Part shown: in pieces, positions 24,742 to 35,361 of the stretch | Layout of the letters: each line of letters opens with the position of its first letter | Numbering within the stretch: position 1 is the first letter of the stretch | Assembly: GCF_006970445.1 (NCBI RefSeq) | Contig: NZ_CP033877.1 | Span: forward strand, 62,001-126,000 | From: Stenotrophomonas maltophilia | Lineage (GTDB): Bacteria; Pseudomonadota; Gammaproteobacteria; Xanthomonadales; Xanthomonadaceae | DNA: 64,000 nt | Direction: 5' to 3' | The notes under the pieces: model-generated | What the model was told of the DNA's origin: nothing | What the model saw: only the letters and a program-made list of their open reading frames with translations | Database searches by the model: none | Position numbers and translations under genes: made by a program

Positions 24742-24973
24742 CGGCCGTGGCGTGGAAGACGGGAGGGGAGCGGCATGGGCTTCATCGGCAGCGGATGCAG
24801 GGTAGTCCGCAGACTGGGTTTTTCTGCCTGCAAGGGGAATGCAAGTAGTTGCAGATCACCGTCGGGGCCACCACGCAGGGTGCGCCGATGGAAGCTGAAC
24901 ACCGGCGCAGGCCACAACGAAATCTGAAGCCGGCATCCGTATCCTTGAGCGCTGGACGCAACCAACAGGGTGG

Positions 24974-25492
24974 ATGGCTGTGGCACGACGTGGAACGCAG
25001 GGAGCACTCCTGGCCAGCATGCTGCTGGCGGGCATCGCGCAGGCACAGCAGGCCACGCCGACAGCGGCGCCCGATCCTGCGCCCGTTCCCCCCGCAGATG
25101 CGCCGGCTGCAACCACCGCACCGGTCTCCACCACCTTGCCGCAGGACAACGTCACCACCCTCGGCGAAGTGCGTGCACTCAAGCCCGATGACGAACCGCT
25201 GGACCTGTACCGCTTCAAGAACCCGGTGAAGTTCGGCGACAACCGCTTCAGCCGCGACTGGAGCGAGCCGCCGTCGCCAGAGCAGGTCAGCATGGGCGGC
25301 GGCTACATCATGATGGGCGTGGTCAAGGGCGTGTTGGCGGCGGGCCGAGGGTTGAACAAGCTCACCGGCGGCCCCGACCAGATCCAGTCCGCCATTGCCC
25401 GGCCACCGCCGGAGCTGAGCGCTGAACAGCAGCGGCGGGCGTTGCAGTTCTGCCAGGAGCAGCAGGGCTGCGGCGCACCGCCGGTGAAGTAG
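24974..25492 (+). CDS. Secreted protein of unknown function, Pro/Ala-rich N-terminus
   Basis: 172 residues. A signal peptide (ALLASMLLAGIAQAQQ) is followed by about 35 residues rich in Ala, Pro and Thr, then a conserved-looking core (EPLDLYRFKNPVKFGDNRFSRDW) and a short hydrophobic glycine-rich stretch (GGGYIMMGVVKGVLAAGRGL). It ends with QFCQEQQGCGAPPVK, with two cysteines. I do not recognise a named family. It lies 40 nt before another secreted-protein gene on the same strand. Confidence 0.75.
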   Translation: MAVARRGTQGALLASMLLAGIAQAQQATPTAAPDPAPVPPADAPAATTAPVSTTLPQDNVTTLGEVRALKPDDEPLDLYRFKNPVKFGDNRFSRDWSEPPSPEQVSMGGGYIMMGVVKGVLAAGRGLNKLTGGPDQIQSAIARPPPELSAEQQRRALQFCQEQQGCGAPPVK

Positions 25493-25532
25493 GCCGGTAT
25501 ATCCTGCCGGTTCCTCAACCGGTAGCGCTGCC

Positions 25533-26207
25533 ATGTTCCTGCGTTCGTTCTGCCTGCTGGCTGCATTGCTGCCCGCGTCCGCCTTTGCTTCCGGCATCGC
25601 CGGGGATGGCGCCTGCCGCAATGGCGCGTTCCCCTCCGAACAGAGCCAGTTCGCGCTGGCACGCGTGGTCGATGCGCCGCGCCTGTATCTGCTCGGCGAC
25701 ATGGACGGCTGCCCTGCCAAGGGCGAACCGGCCTGCCGCCAGCGCAGCTATGTGGTCAACGGCGATACGGTGGTGACCGGTCGCGATCTGGGTCGTTACC
25801 GCTGCGCGTTCTTCCCGAACAAGGTGGGTGGCAGCGCCGGCTGGGTCGACCGCAGCAAGCTGCAGCCGTTGCCGGCGGCCGTGCCAACGCTGCAGGACTG
25901 GGCGGGCGACTGGAAGGATGGCGACAACGGCCTGCGCATCACTGTGCGTGGCGGGCAGCTGCTGGTGGACGGCGACGCTTATTGGCCCTCTGCCAACCCC
26001 ACGCCGGAACAGCGCCCGTACGGCCCGAACATGGGCCAGGTGGAAGCGCGTGCGACGCCGCACGGCGCCGACGTCGAGTTCGTCGAGGACACGTGCCGGG
26101 TGCGCGTGCATTCGCTGGGCGACGTGCTGATCGTGGCCGACAACAGCGAATGCGGTGGCATGAACGTGCGCTTCAATGGCGTGTACCGGCGCGCGGGCAC
26201 GCGTTGA
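25533..26207 (+). CDS. Secreted cysteine-rich protein of unknown function
   Basis: 224 residues with a clear signal peptide (SFCLLAALLPASAFAS). The first half holds paired cysteines (GDGACRNG, DGCPAKGEPACRQ, RYRCAFFPNK) and ends in GGSAGWVDRSKLQPL, which resembles the end of a bacterial SH3-like domain. The second half, DWAGDWKDGDNGLRI through DTCRVRVHSLGD and DNSECGGMNVRFNGVYRR, looks like a small beta-barrel that measures a net-weight-type fold. It is periplasmic or exported. No specific role can be given. Confidence 0.72.
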   Translation: MFLRSFCLLAALLPASAFASGIAGDGACRNGAFPSEQSQFALARVVDAPRLYLLGDMDGCPAKGEPACRQRSYVVNGDTVVTGRDLGRYRCAFFPNKVGGSAGWVDRSKLQPLPAAVPTLQDWAGDWKDGDNGLRITVRGGQLLVDGDAYWPSANPTPEQRPYGPNMGQVEARATPHGADVEFVEDTCRVRVHSLGDVLIVADNSECGGMNVRFNGVYRRAGTR

Positions 26208-26221
26208 CCCCGTGGAAAGGC

Positions 26222-26281
26222 GCCAACCAAGGTTGGCATCTACCCGGCCAACCGGTCAGTAGATCCACGCCATGCGTGGAT
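26222..26281. repeat. Two SMAG-type palindromes in inverted order
   Basis: A minus-oriented copy ends in CTAC at 26240-26243 (arms CCAACC and GGTTGG), and a plus-oriented copy starts with GTAG at 26259 (arms ATCCACGC and GCGTGGAT). They lie between two convergent genes. The second copy has the same arms as the one at 44785. Confidence 0.72.
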
Positions 26282-26306
26282 GCCATTCGCGATCCGATCA
26301 GTAGGG

Positions 26307-28115
26307 TCAGCGCCGCCGCTCCAGCCACCACAGCAGCGATGCGCAGAGCACGAACGCCAGCCACCACGGCCAGCGCGATCCCGGCACGAGCTGCATCACC
26401 GACGCGTTCGCCGGTGCACTGGTCGCCAGTACGCGTGTAGTCGCATCGATCATCGCCTGCCGATGCAGTGCAGGTGCATCGGCAGGGTCGAACACATAGC
26501 GCCAGACGGTCGTGTCAGCCTGCTGCAGGCGCTGCCAGCCCGCCTCACGCGGCCACCAGCCGGCGCAGCGCAGGGCTGACGTCGCGCCATCGACGATCAG
26601 CGGCGTGCCGTCGCCGCGCGCGTTGAATACCTGCAGTGGCGCCTGCACGCCGCACAGTGCCTGCCGTTCGCCCGCCCAGCTGATCGGCTGTGGCGACCAC
26701 AGCGCATCACTGCTGTCCTGTGCTCGCGCCAGTGTGGCAACCACACCGCTCCAGAGTTCACCGTGTCGATCATCGCGCCCGGCCAGCACCCAGCGCCAGC
26801 TGTCGGTGATGGGTAGCTGGCCGATGCGGCCCTTGCCGGTACCGCGCCAGCCGCCGACAGCCCTGCCAGCGCGATCATGCAGCAGCGCATTGCTGCCCGG
26901 CGCCTGCAGCGCCACTGCTTCCAGCGTGGGCAGGGCCGCGCTGTGTGAGCTGCGGTCCGCCTCTTCGCCGTAGCCGGTTGGCAGCGTACCTGCGGCGAGT
27001 GGGCCACGCCGTGCGGCGAGGATCACGCTTTCGCCGTCGCCGCGAAGGTCGAGGACGTGGCTGCTGCCATCGCCCTGCACCGGCAGGCCCAGATCGTGCA
27101 GGCGCTGGCGCGCGCTGGCCGAGGGTGCGCCGGCACTGCGTACCAGCACGCCCAGTCCCTCACGCAGCGCCTGGCGCACGGCGGCCAGCTGGCCTGCACT
27201 CAATGCCGCCAGGCTGCGCTCGTCCAGCAGCAGCAGATCGCTGCGCGCCAGTGACGCCGCATCCAGCGGCAAGGCACCGTCGCCGACGCTCACGCCGGCG
27301 CCGGTATCTGCCTGCACCTGCACACGGATGCCGGCATCGGCGGCCCAGCGGCGCAGGTACTTCAGTTCGGGCCCCGGCGCGCTGGCACGCACCATCAGGC
27401 GCAGCGGTGCCGCCGGCAGGGTCTGCTGCGGCACCGGTGCGCTGTCCACCACATGACCGTCGGCATCAAGCAGGCGCAGCTGGAACACGCTGCGGCCTTC
27501 GGCGCGGGTGATGCCACTCAACTGAACGTGGCCGTCTTCGGCAACATCCGTGCGATCGACCACGCTGTCGGCCGGGTCCAGCAGCTCCGCCTTTGCCCCG
27601 GCAACGCCGCGCGCCTGCGCCTGTACCTCGAAGCGTGCGCCGGGCGCGGCGTCGGCCGGTGGCTGCAATGCGACCCAACCGCGCGGCGGTGCTGCCGGCT
27701 GCCAACGCATGTCGCGTGGCAGGACCGCATCGCGATCGCGTGCGACCAGGCCGGCACCGACCAGGGTGAGCGTGGCGGCTGGATGCTGGCGCAGCGCGGT
27801 GGCCAGGTCAGGAACGCGCTGTGCGCCGGGCACAGCGCTCGCTTCCGGCAGCAGCAGCGGTGGGCTGTCGCTGGCCGGTAGCGGGCCGGCCTTGTTGGCG
27901 TCAGCCGCAAGTACCACCAGTCCTGCGGCCGGTTGCGGATGGCGGGGAGGGAACAGGCAGACGGACAGCAATGCAGCGGCAATGACCTGCAGCCCGATCA
28001 CGATCCAGCGGCGGCCACGATGCGGGGTGCTTCCACGCAGCTGGCGCACGCTGGCGATGGCCACGACCACAGCGAGTGCCAGGGCGATCCACAGATTCAG
28101 GCCGGAGGGGGTCAT
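26307..28115 (-). CDS. Large membrane-anchored protein at the end of the MoxR operon
   Basis: 602 residues. ATG 28115 overlaps the stop of the preceding gene (ATGA). There are two membrane helices at the N-terminus (LNLWIALALAVVVAIASV and WIVIGLQVIAAALLSVCL), a periplasmic domain of about 500 residues and a C-terminal helix (WWLAFVLCASLLWWLERRR). The periplasmic part includes LLLLDERSLAALSAGQLAAVRQALREGLGV, which looks like the glutamine amidotransferase-like fold often found in BatA-type proteins of MoxR operons. No enzyme motif is clear. It is the last gene of the nine-gene unit. Confidence 0.75.
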   Translation of the reverse strand: MTPSGLNLWIALALAVVVAIASVRQLRGSTPHRGRRWIVIGLQVIAAALLSVCLFPPRHPQPAAGLVVLAADANKAGPLPASDSPPLLLPEASAVPGAQRVPDLATALRQHPAATLTLVGAGLVARDRDAVLPRDMRWQPAAPPRGWVALQPPADAAPGARFEVQAQARGVAGAKAELLDPADSVVDRTDVAEDGHVQLSGITRAEGRSVFQLRLLDADGHVVDSAPVPQQTLPAAPLRLMVRASAPGPELKYLRRWAADAGIRVQVQADTGAGVSVGDGALPLDAASLARSDLLLLDERSLAALSAGQLAAVRQALREGLGVLVRSAGAPSASARQRLHDLGLPVQGDGSSHVLDLRGDGESVILAARRGPLAAGTLPTGYGEEADRSSHSAALPTLEAVALQAPGSNALLHDRAGRAVGGWRGTGKGRIGQLPITDSWRWVLAGRDDRHGELWSGVVATLARAQDSSDALWSPQPISWAGERQALCGVQAPLQVFNARGDGTPLIVDGATSALRCAGWWPREAGWQRLQQADTTVWRYVFDPADAPALHRQAMIDATTRVLATSAPANASVMQLVPGSRWPWWLAFVLCASLLWWLERRR

Positions 28116-30280
28116 GGCTGCGCCTCCAGCGCGTCGAGGTAGCGCTGGCCCATCGCATCGGCGCCACTGCGCCGCATCGCCTGCGGCAGTGGACGCTGCA
28201 GCGCCCGCCACAGCTGCGCGCGCAGGCGCTGGCGGCAGTCGCGGCAACCGGGTTCGATGCGCAGCTGCTCGATGGCAGCAGCCAGATCGAGTGCGTCGGA
28301 CAGGTAGGCGGCATTGCGCTGCTGCCAGCTGGCGAGTGCGTCGAGGTCGGGCACGCTGGTGTCATCGCCGAGGCGCTGCCAGGCTTCGACGATGGCCGGA
28401 TCGGGCGGGGTGCGGGCGGCCAACGGCAGTTCACGGCTGGCCAGCCCGGCGCGATCGCCGCCCAGCCGGCGGCCTTCATCGATCGGCGGCAGCTCCGGCC
28501 CGACCCGGGCCAGGTAGATGCGCTCGGCCTGCTGCACCTGCTTGATGAAAGCCAGCGCTTTATAGGCGAACGGCAGCGCCTGCTCCGGACGGCCCTGGCG
28601 CAGTTCGCCTTCGGCCGACCACATCTGGTCCAGTGCGGCCTTCAGCGTGGCACGGGTCTGTGGGTCGAGCAGGGTCGCGGCCTCGGCATGGTCGTGGGTG
28701 TGGCCGTACTCCGACAGCACATCGGTGGCGCTGCCGAATACGGGCGGCGAATCGGCATTGGCCGCCTTGCCGCCGTGATCATGGCCATGCTCGTCGTGCG
28801 CACCGGCCTCGGCGCCATGGTCGTGATCGTGTTCGTCGTCGTGGCTGTCTGCGGTCGGCGCATCGCTGGTGGGCAGGTCGCTGGTCGGCGGCGGCTTCGG
28901 TGCGCCTTCGCTTTCTTCGCCCAGGAACTGGCCATAGCGCAGGCGCAGGATGCGCTGGTCGACGCCGATCGCATCGCTGCGTTTCACGAAGTCGTCGGCG
29001 GCGAGGCTGCGACGCTGCCGGATCAGTGCTTCGGCATCGATGATGATCTGCCGCTGGCTGCGGAAGTAGGCGGGCAGGGTCTTCTTGATGCGGCCTTCCA
29101 GTTCCGCACCGAGTGCAACCTCGGCGCTGGGCAGGCGCAGGATCACGCTGCTGCTGCGCCCGCTCTGCGGTGTTGGCGCATGGTTGTCGCGCACTTCCAG
29201 CTGGGCGATGACATCGCTGCCGGGCTGCGCGCCGAGCGCAGCCAGGTCGAGGGTATGCGCGAAACGTCGTGCAGTCGCTTCGCCGCTGCCGGTGAGGCCG
29301 ACACTGCGGCGAACGAAGGTGATGTTCTCGCCGCTGCCCTGGGTAACGGTGATCGACAGCGTTGCCTGCGTGGCCACGGCGTAGTCATCGCTGGCTTCGA
29401 AGCGCAGCGACCACTGGCGTTGCCCGGGCGTGCCCAGCACCAGGGTCGCGGCCGGCTCCAGCACGCGCACGCTGGGCGCGCGGTCAGCGACCACATCCAG
29501 CCGATGCAGGCGGGTTTCAGCCAGTGCGGGCTCGCTCACCACCCGGTACAGCACAGGCGTGCGGGCCACATCCTGCGCCTGCCACTGTCCATCCTGCTCG
29601 CGCAGCGAAAGCCGGCGGCCGTCGTGGAACTGCAACCATGCCTTGTCCGGCGCGCGATCGAAGCGCAGCGACCACGACAGCCGGCTGTCAGCGGCAACCT
29701 TGGCATCCAGTGCGTTCTGGGTGAGCGTGGGCTGGCCGGTATAGGCCGGCGCGTCGATGCGCAGGCGGGTGGACTGCAGGTGCAACGGACCCGCAGCAGC
29801 CGCGCCGCCATGCGCCGGCGTGCGGGCCGGCGCGGAGCCGGGGCTGGAGCGCGGCCAGCCGAATGCCAGCGCGGCGATTGCCAGGCCTGCGACCCAGCCC
29901 AGGGCCAACGCCCTGCGCGGCCAGCGCGGACGCAGGTCCGGTGTCGTGCGCTCCAACATGGCCAGCACATGGGCGCGCTGGCGCTGCTGCAGCGGATTGA
30001 GCGTTGCGATATCGGCGAACAGCAGGTCGGCACTGTCCTCGCTGGTACCGCCGGCATCGAGCTGGCGCTGCACCCACTGCGGGTCCAGCTGGCGGGAACG
30101 TGCCGTGGCGAGCGCTGCGCAGGCGAGCAGGCTGACCGTGCCGACCACGCAGGCGATATCGAAGCCCGCCAGGCGCAGTGCCAGCGTCGTCGCGGCCAGC
30201 GCCCACGGCAGGCCCAGCAGCAGGGTGATGAGCGCACGGCGGCGGCGCGCGCGTTGCCAGGCGCGCTGCAGGGTGTTCAT
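28112..30280 (-). CDS. DUF4175-type membrane protein with a His/Asp-rich segment
   Basis: 722 residues. Two membrane helices near the N-terminus (ITLLLGLPWALAATTLAL and IACVVGTVSLLACAALA), a third near residue 130, then a long periplasmic part. It includes the region RLPSAEVALGAELEGRIKKTLPAYFRSQRQIIIDAEAL typical of DUF4175 proteins. A striking insert near residue 475 reads HDDEHDHDHGAEAGAHDEHG and then HDHGGK, likely to bind a metal such as zinc or nickel. It overlaps both neighbours by 4 nt, so expression is coupled with the BatA-like gene and the gene at 26307. Confidence 0.8.
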   Translation of the reverse strand: MNTLQRAWQRARRRRALITLLLGLPWALAATTLALRLAGFDIACVVGTVSLLACAALATARSRQLDPQWVQRQLDAGGTSEDSADLLFADIATLNPLQQRQRAHVLAMLERTTPDLRPRWPRRALALGWVAGLAIAALAFGWPRSSPGSAPARTPAHGGAAAAGPLHLQSTRLRIDAPAYTGQPTLTQNALDAKVAADSRLSWSLRFDRAPDKAWLQFHDGRRLSLREQDGQWQAQDVARTPVLYRVVSEPALAETRLHRLDVVADRAPSVRVLEPAATLVLGTPGQRQWSLRFEASDDYAVATQATLSITVTQGSGENITFVRRSVGLTGSGEATARRFAHTLDLAALGAQPGSDVIAQLEVRDNHAPTPQSGRSSSVILRLPSAEVALGAELEGRIKKTLPAYFRSQRQIIIDAEALIRQRRSLAADDFVKRSDAIGVDQRILRLRYGQFLGEESEGAPKPPPTSDLPTSDAPTADSHDDEHDHDHGAEAGAHDEHGHDHGGKAANADSPPVFGSATDVLSEYGHTHDHAEAATLLDPQTRATLKAALDQMWSAEGELRQGRPEQALPFAYKALAFIKQVQQAERIYLARVGPELPPIDEGRRLGGDRAGLASRELPLAARTPPDPAIVEAWQRLGDDTSVPDLDALASWQQRNAAYLSDALDLAAAIEQLRIEPGCRDCRQRLRAQLWRALQRPLPQAMRRSGADAMGQRYLDALEAQP

Positions 30281-31398
30281 GCGGCCACCCTGCGTCGGCT
30301 ACTGCTGGCCATCCAGCGCTCCAGCGCGAACAGCAGCACGATGGTCAGCAGCAACCAGGGGGTTGGCTCCCGCACCGGCGGTGTTGCCGCAGGCAGCGCA
30401 GATCGATAGGGCGCCTGGTCCCGTGCATCGCCGAGGCGCGGCGGAGGGGGCGCTTGCAGCGCCAGCAGCAGGGCACGCGGCAACTGCGGGTCGCGCAGCG
30501 CAGCGTTGCTTGAGGCATCCCAGTCGCCGGGCAGTGACAGCAGGACGCCGTGGCCGATGCGTTGCTGCCACAGCAGTGGGGTGCCTTCGGCATTGCGCAG
30601 CAGGATGCTGGCGCCGGCAGCAGGTTTGCCAGCGCTCACTGCACGACCGCCGTCGCGCAGCCATGTCTGCCATCTCGCCGGCAGTGCATCGCTGCGGCTC
30701 CAGACGCCGATCTCGCCGCGTTCGGGCAGGGCATCCCCCGCCAAGGGCGAGGGCAGTGCCTGCACGCCCCACGCGCGCTGCAGTGCGTTCAACCAGTGCT
30801 GGGCTGTGGCGGATGCCTCGCCGTGTACGCGTAGCTGCGGCAGTGCCGCTGCAGTCTGTGGCGGTGCGACCGGCATCGGCTGCGTATGCCATTGCGCCTC
30901 GCGCGACAGCTGCAGGCGGGCGCCATCCAGACCGGGCAGGGGATCGGGAACGTGCACGGTCAACGCGGTGCCCGCGGGCAGCTGTGCATCCAGCTCACGC
31001 AGCAGGCTGGGCAGCGATGCGCTGGATGCCGGCGGTGCCTGATCGATGGCGGGGAAGCCGGGTGCCAGCCAACGCCAGTTGCCCGATTCGGCGGTGCCGC
31101 GCAGTGCGGTCGCGTCCAGTCCGGGAGCCACTACCGTCCAGGCAGTGGGGACCGGGGCAGGGCCGATCAACGCAGGTCGTGCCAGCAGCAAGGCCAATGC
31201 CGCCAGCAGCAACAGGCGCACCAGCAGCAACGGCCAGTCATCGAAGCGGATGCGCTGGCGCGGACGGATCTGTGCACGCAGCCAGCGCAGCGCGGCGAAA
31301 TCCAGCGGCGTATACGGATGGCGCCGGGCGAGGTGGATCAACAGCGGCAACAGCCCTGCGGCGAGCGCGGCCAGGCCCAACGGGAACAGCAGGATCAT
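30277..31398 (-). CDS. BatA-domain membrane protein
   Basis: 373 residues from ATG 31398, which overlaps the DUF58 stop by 4 nt. The N-terminus is the BatA domain: MILLFPLGLAALAAGLLPLLIHL, RRHPYTPLDFAALRWL and the second helix DWPLLLVRLLLLAALALLLARP. A periplasmic domain follows, then a C-terminal helix (PTPWLLLTIVLLFALERW). BatA-type proteins accompany MoxR ATPases and DUF58 proteins in many bacteria. Their molecular role is poorly known; links to stress tolerance have been reported. Confidence 0.82.
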   Translation of the reverse strand: MILLFPLGLAALAAGLLPLLIHLARRHPYTPLDFAALRWLRAQIRPRQRIRFDDWPLLLVRLLLLAALALLLARPALIGPAPVPTAWTVVAPGLDATALRGTAESGNWRWLAPGFPAIDQAPPASSASLPSLLRELDAQLPAGTALTVHVPDPLPGLDGARLQLSREAQWHTQPMPVAPPQTAAALPQLRVHGEASATAQHWLNALQRAWGVQALPSPLAGDALPERGEIGVWSRSDALPARWQTWLRDGGRAVSAGKPAAGASILLRNAEGTPLLWQQRIGHGVLLSLPGDWDASSNAALRDPQLPRALLLALQAPPPPRLGDARDQAPYRSALPAATPPVREPTPWLLLTIVLLFALERWMASSSRRRVAA

Positions 31399-32291
31399 GC
31401 ACCGCCCCCACGCCCGAACAGCGCCTGCAGTGGTTGATCCAGCGGCTGGTCGAGCCAGCCGGTGGCACTGGCGATGCCACTGGCCTGCAGGCGCGACTGC
31501 AGCGCACTGCGTGCGTCGGCGAAGCGCTGCAGGTAGTCGGCGCGGATCGCCGCACCATCGCCCAGCAGTTCCTCGCCGGTTTCCGGATCGCGGAAGCGGT
31601 GGCCGGCATCGAACGGGAAGTCGCGCTCGTCGGCGGTGAGGATCTGCAGCAGTGCCACTTCGCGGCGTGCGCCGGCCAGCTGTTCCAGCAACACGATGCC
31701 GGCTTCGTCGAAGCCGTCGCCGATCGCCAGCAGCAGGTCGCCCGGGCGCACACGCTCCCACAGTGGACGCAGGCGATCGGCCGCAGGCCAGGCGCCGCGC
31801 GCCTGCAGGGCATGCAGCTGCAGGTGCACGCGATCCCGCTGGCGTGCGCCGTTCGCCGCGGGCACCAGTTGCAGTCCATCGCCATTGATTGCCAGCAGGC
31901 CGAAACGGTCGCCCTGCTGCAGGGCCAGTTCAACCATGCAGGCGGCCACGCCGCGCATGTGATCCAGGCGCGTGCGCTGTGGTGCCGCGCGGTCGGCCTG
32001 GCCGGCCGAGGCGGTGGCATCGAGCAGCAGCCAGACCGTGATCGGGCTTTCGCGCTCGGATTCGCGTACGAAGAAGCGGTCCGAGCGGGCGTACAGCTTC
32101 CAGTCGATCTGGCGCAGTTCGTCACCGGGCTCATAGGCACGGTACTGGGCGAACTCGAGGCCGGCACCGCGGCTGCGGCTGGCGTGCTGGCCGATGCCAC
32201 TGGCACCGCTGGCCAGGCGCGGCCGCAGCCGCAACATGCGCAGGCGCGCACGCAGTTCCGGTGGCAACGTCAGCGGGGCACCTGCGTTCAC
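31395..32291 (-). CDS. DUF58 protein partner of MoxR
   Basis: About 298 residues. The family signature EFAQYRAYEPGDELRQIDWK followed by LYARSDRFFVRESERE is clear. The segment VWLLLDATASAG has the position of a von Willebrand A-like metal site (Asp-x-Thr-x-Ser) in altered form. No ATG fits; GTG 32291 starts 7 nt after the MoxR stop and I chose it, although the ribosome site is weak. DUF58 proteins are usually encoded next to MoxR AAA ATPases. Confidence 0.85.
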   Translation of the reverse strand: MNAGAPLTLPPELRARLRMLRLRPRLASGASGIGQHASRSRGAGLEFAQYRAYEPGDELRQIDWKLYARSDRFFVRESERESPITVWLLLDATASAGQADRAAPQRTRLDHMRGVAACMVELALQQGDRFGLLAINGDGLQLVPAANGARQRDRVHLQLHALQARGAWPAADRLRPLWERVRPGDLLLAIGDGFDEAGIVLLEQLAGARREVALLQILTADERDFPFDAGHRFRDPETGEELLGDGAAIRADYLQRFADARSALQSRLQASGIASATGWLDQPLDQPLQALFGRGGGA

Positions 32292-32298
32292 GCGTGGA

Positions 32299-33282
<984 letters not shown>

Positions 33283-33298
33283 GGGCGTGCAGGTCCTA

Positions 33299-34006
33299 TC
33301 AATTGTTCAACGCGTACATCACGATGTTGACGCCGAAGCGGGTGTTGTCTTCGGCCAGGAAACGCTTGTTGCGCCAGTCGTAGTCCCACTCGCAGCCGTA
33401 GTCCTTGTTGCTGTACAGCAGACCCAGGCGGCCGTCGACGTCGATGCCCTTCAGGTAGTCGTGCACCAGGTCGTCGCCCCAGCCGTTGAGTTCGAAGCTG
33501 GTGGCAGGCGGGCCATCGGGGAAGCGGAAGAAACTGCGGTACAGCGGATGGCTGTTGGGCAGCTTCTGCAGTGCCTTCGGACCGAACAGGCGACCCATCT
33601 GCGCCTCGAACGAGGTGGCGAACAGGCCGTCGATATCGTGGTTGCAGTCGTCGACGAAGACGAAGCCGCCATTGCGCACGTAGCGCACGAAGTTCTGCCG
33701 CTCGGCGGCATTGAACTCCACCAGCGTGTGCCCGGCCAGGTAGCAGAACGGCGCTTCCAGCATGCGCGGGTCGGCCAGCGCCACCACGTGTTCCTGCGGG
33801 TCTACGCGCAGCGAGGTGTAATCGATCAGCGAGGTGATCAGGTTGGACGGCATGCGCGCGTCCACGTCCCAGTCACCGGAGTCGTACTGCAGGCGGGTGA
33901 ACCAGAAGTCGTAGCGCGAACTGCGCGGGCCTGACTGCGCCCAGGTTGGCAGCGCCGCCGCCGAAGCGGCAGCGGCCAACCAGCGCAGGCAGGCCCGGCG
34001 ATCCAT
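33299..34006 (-). CDS. DUF4159 exported protein
   Basis: 235 residues. The N-terminus MDRRACLRWLAAAASAAALPTWAQ has an RR pair followed by a short hydrophobic stretch, so export may be by Tat or Sec. The mature part has YDFWFTRLQYDSGDWDVD, NGGFVFVDDCNHDIDGLF and the closing NTRFGVNIVMYALNN, which are typical of DUF4159. Other MoxR operons encode this domain as well. The ATG overlaps the TldE-like stop by one base (TGATG), so the two are coupled. Confidence 0.82.
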   Translation of the reverse strand: MDRRACLRWLAAAASAAALPTWAQSGPRSSRYDFWFTRLQYDSGDWDVDARMPSNLITSLIDYTSLRVDPQEHVVALADPRMLEAPFCYLAGHTLVEFNAAERQNFVRYVRNGGFVFVDDCNHDIDGLFATSFEAQMGRLFGPKALQKLPNSHPLYRSFFRFPDGPPATSFELNGWGDDLVHDYLKGIDVDGRLGLLYSNKDYGCEWDYDWRNKRFLAEDNTRFGVNIVMYALNN

Positions 34007-35340
34007 CAGACGGCGTCGGACAGCGAGGTGAAGGTGAAATCGCGCAGCTTCATCGGCGGGATCATCATCACGTAGCTGGATTCATCACCGGCCACGCGCA
34101 CCGGCTTGCCCAGCTCCTCGATGTTGTTGAGCATGATCACCGGCGACTCGTTGAAGCGGAAGTTCTTCACCGGGTGCTTGATCTGGCCGTTCTCGATGTA
34201 GAAGGTGCCGTCGCGGGTCAGGCCGGTCAGCAGCACGGTCTGCGGATCGACCATGCGGATGTACCAGGTACGGGTGACCAGGATGCCCTTCTGGGTGCCG
34301 CGCACCAGCTCGGCGGTGCTCTTGTCGCCACCGCTCATCAGCAGGTTGCCCGGCGAGGCCTTGGCGGTCTTGCCCTGCTTCTGTGCCCAGAAACGCGAGT
34401 AGTCCAGGTTGGCGATCTTGCCGTTCTCGATGATGGCGATGCGCTCGCGCGGCATGCCTTCGTTGTCCCACGGCAGCACCGGTGCATCCGGATGCCACGG
34501 GTCGGCGATCATGGTCACGCGCGGGTCGTAGACCTGCTCGCCCAGCTTGTTGCCACCGCCCTTCTTCGACAGGAAGCTGCGGCCTTCATCGGCCGAGCGT
34601 GCACTGAAGAAGTTCATCATGAAGCTGATCAGGCCTGCGGCCGCAGCCGGCTCCAGGATGACCGTGTACTTGCCCGGCTCCAGCGCCTTGGCTTCGGCCG
34701 ATTCGGTGGCCTTGCGCATGGCGATGCGGATGTCCTGGTCAGCCTTGAAGTCGGCCGCATCCTTCAGGTTGCGGCCGACCCAGCCCGAACCGCGGCCATC
34801 TTCGGTGCGCACGGTGCAGGTGTAATCGAAGTTGGTGGTGCGCTGGTAGGCGAAGTTGCCGTTGCTGTTGGCGGTGGCCTGGAAGCCCTGGCCGTCCTCG
34901 AGGAAGCCGGCGGCGATCAGGCCGTGGCCACGGCACGGGGCGATCGAATCGGCGGCGACCTTGGCGCGGAAGGCCGGATCGATCGCGGCGGTGGATTCGC
35001 TGAAGGTCGGGCTGGCGCGGTAGCTCTGCTTGCCGATGGCCGGCATGAACTCCGGGTTCTCCGGGGCCAGGCGCGCCAGGTCTTCGGCACGGCGCACCAC
35101 GCGTTCCAGCGCGGCATCGTCGAACTCGTTGATCGAGGCGGTGCCGACGCGCTTGCCGAAGGCGACGGTGACCGCCAATTCGGTGTTGTCGACGATGCCG
35201 CTGGTGGAGACATTGTTCAGCGCGAAACGGATGTTGCCGCTGATCGCGCCTGCCAGCACGGCGGTGCACTCGTCGGCCTTGGACAGGGCGATGACCTTGT
35301 CGAGGATGGCCTTGGCCTGGGCTTCGGTGAAGATACTCAT
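34006..35340 (-). CDS. TldE/PmbA-like protein without the zinc motif
   Basis: 444 residues of the TldD/PmbA family (late signature: GLTRDGTFYIENGQIKHPVKNFRFNESP). It lacks HExxxH, as TldE does in E. coli, where TldE pairs with TldD to form an active protease. Unlike its two neighbours it has no signal peptide: it starts MSIFTEAQAKAILDKVIALS. It lies 21 nt after the second TldD-like gene and overlaps the DUF4159 gene by one base. Confidence 0.87.
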   Translation of the reverse strand: MSIFTEAQAKAILDKVIALSKADECTAVLAGAISGNIRFALNNVSTSGIVDNTELAVTVAFGKRVGTASINEFDDAALERVVRRAEDLARLAPENPEFMPAIGKQSYRASPTFSESTAAIDPAFRAKVAADSIAPCRGHGLIAAGFLEDGQGFQATANSNGNFAYQRTTNFDYTCTVRTEDGRGSGWVGRNLKDAADFKADQDIRIAMRKATESAEAKALEPGKYTVILEPAAAAGLISFMMNFFSARSADEGRSFLSKKGGGNKLGEQVYDPRVTMIADPWHPDAPVLPWDNEGMPRERIAIIENGKIANLDYSRFWAQKQGKTAKASPGNLLMSGGDKSTAELVRGTQKGILVTRTWYIRMVDPQTVLLTGLTRDGTFYIENGQIKHPVKNFRFNESPVIMLNNIEELGKPVRVAGDESSYVMMIPPMKLRDFTFTSLSDAV

Positions 35341-35361
35341 GGTGTAAGGGCTCCTGACCGG

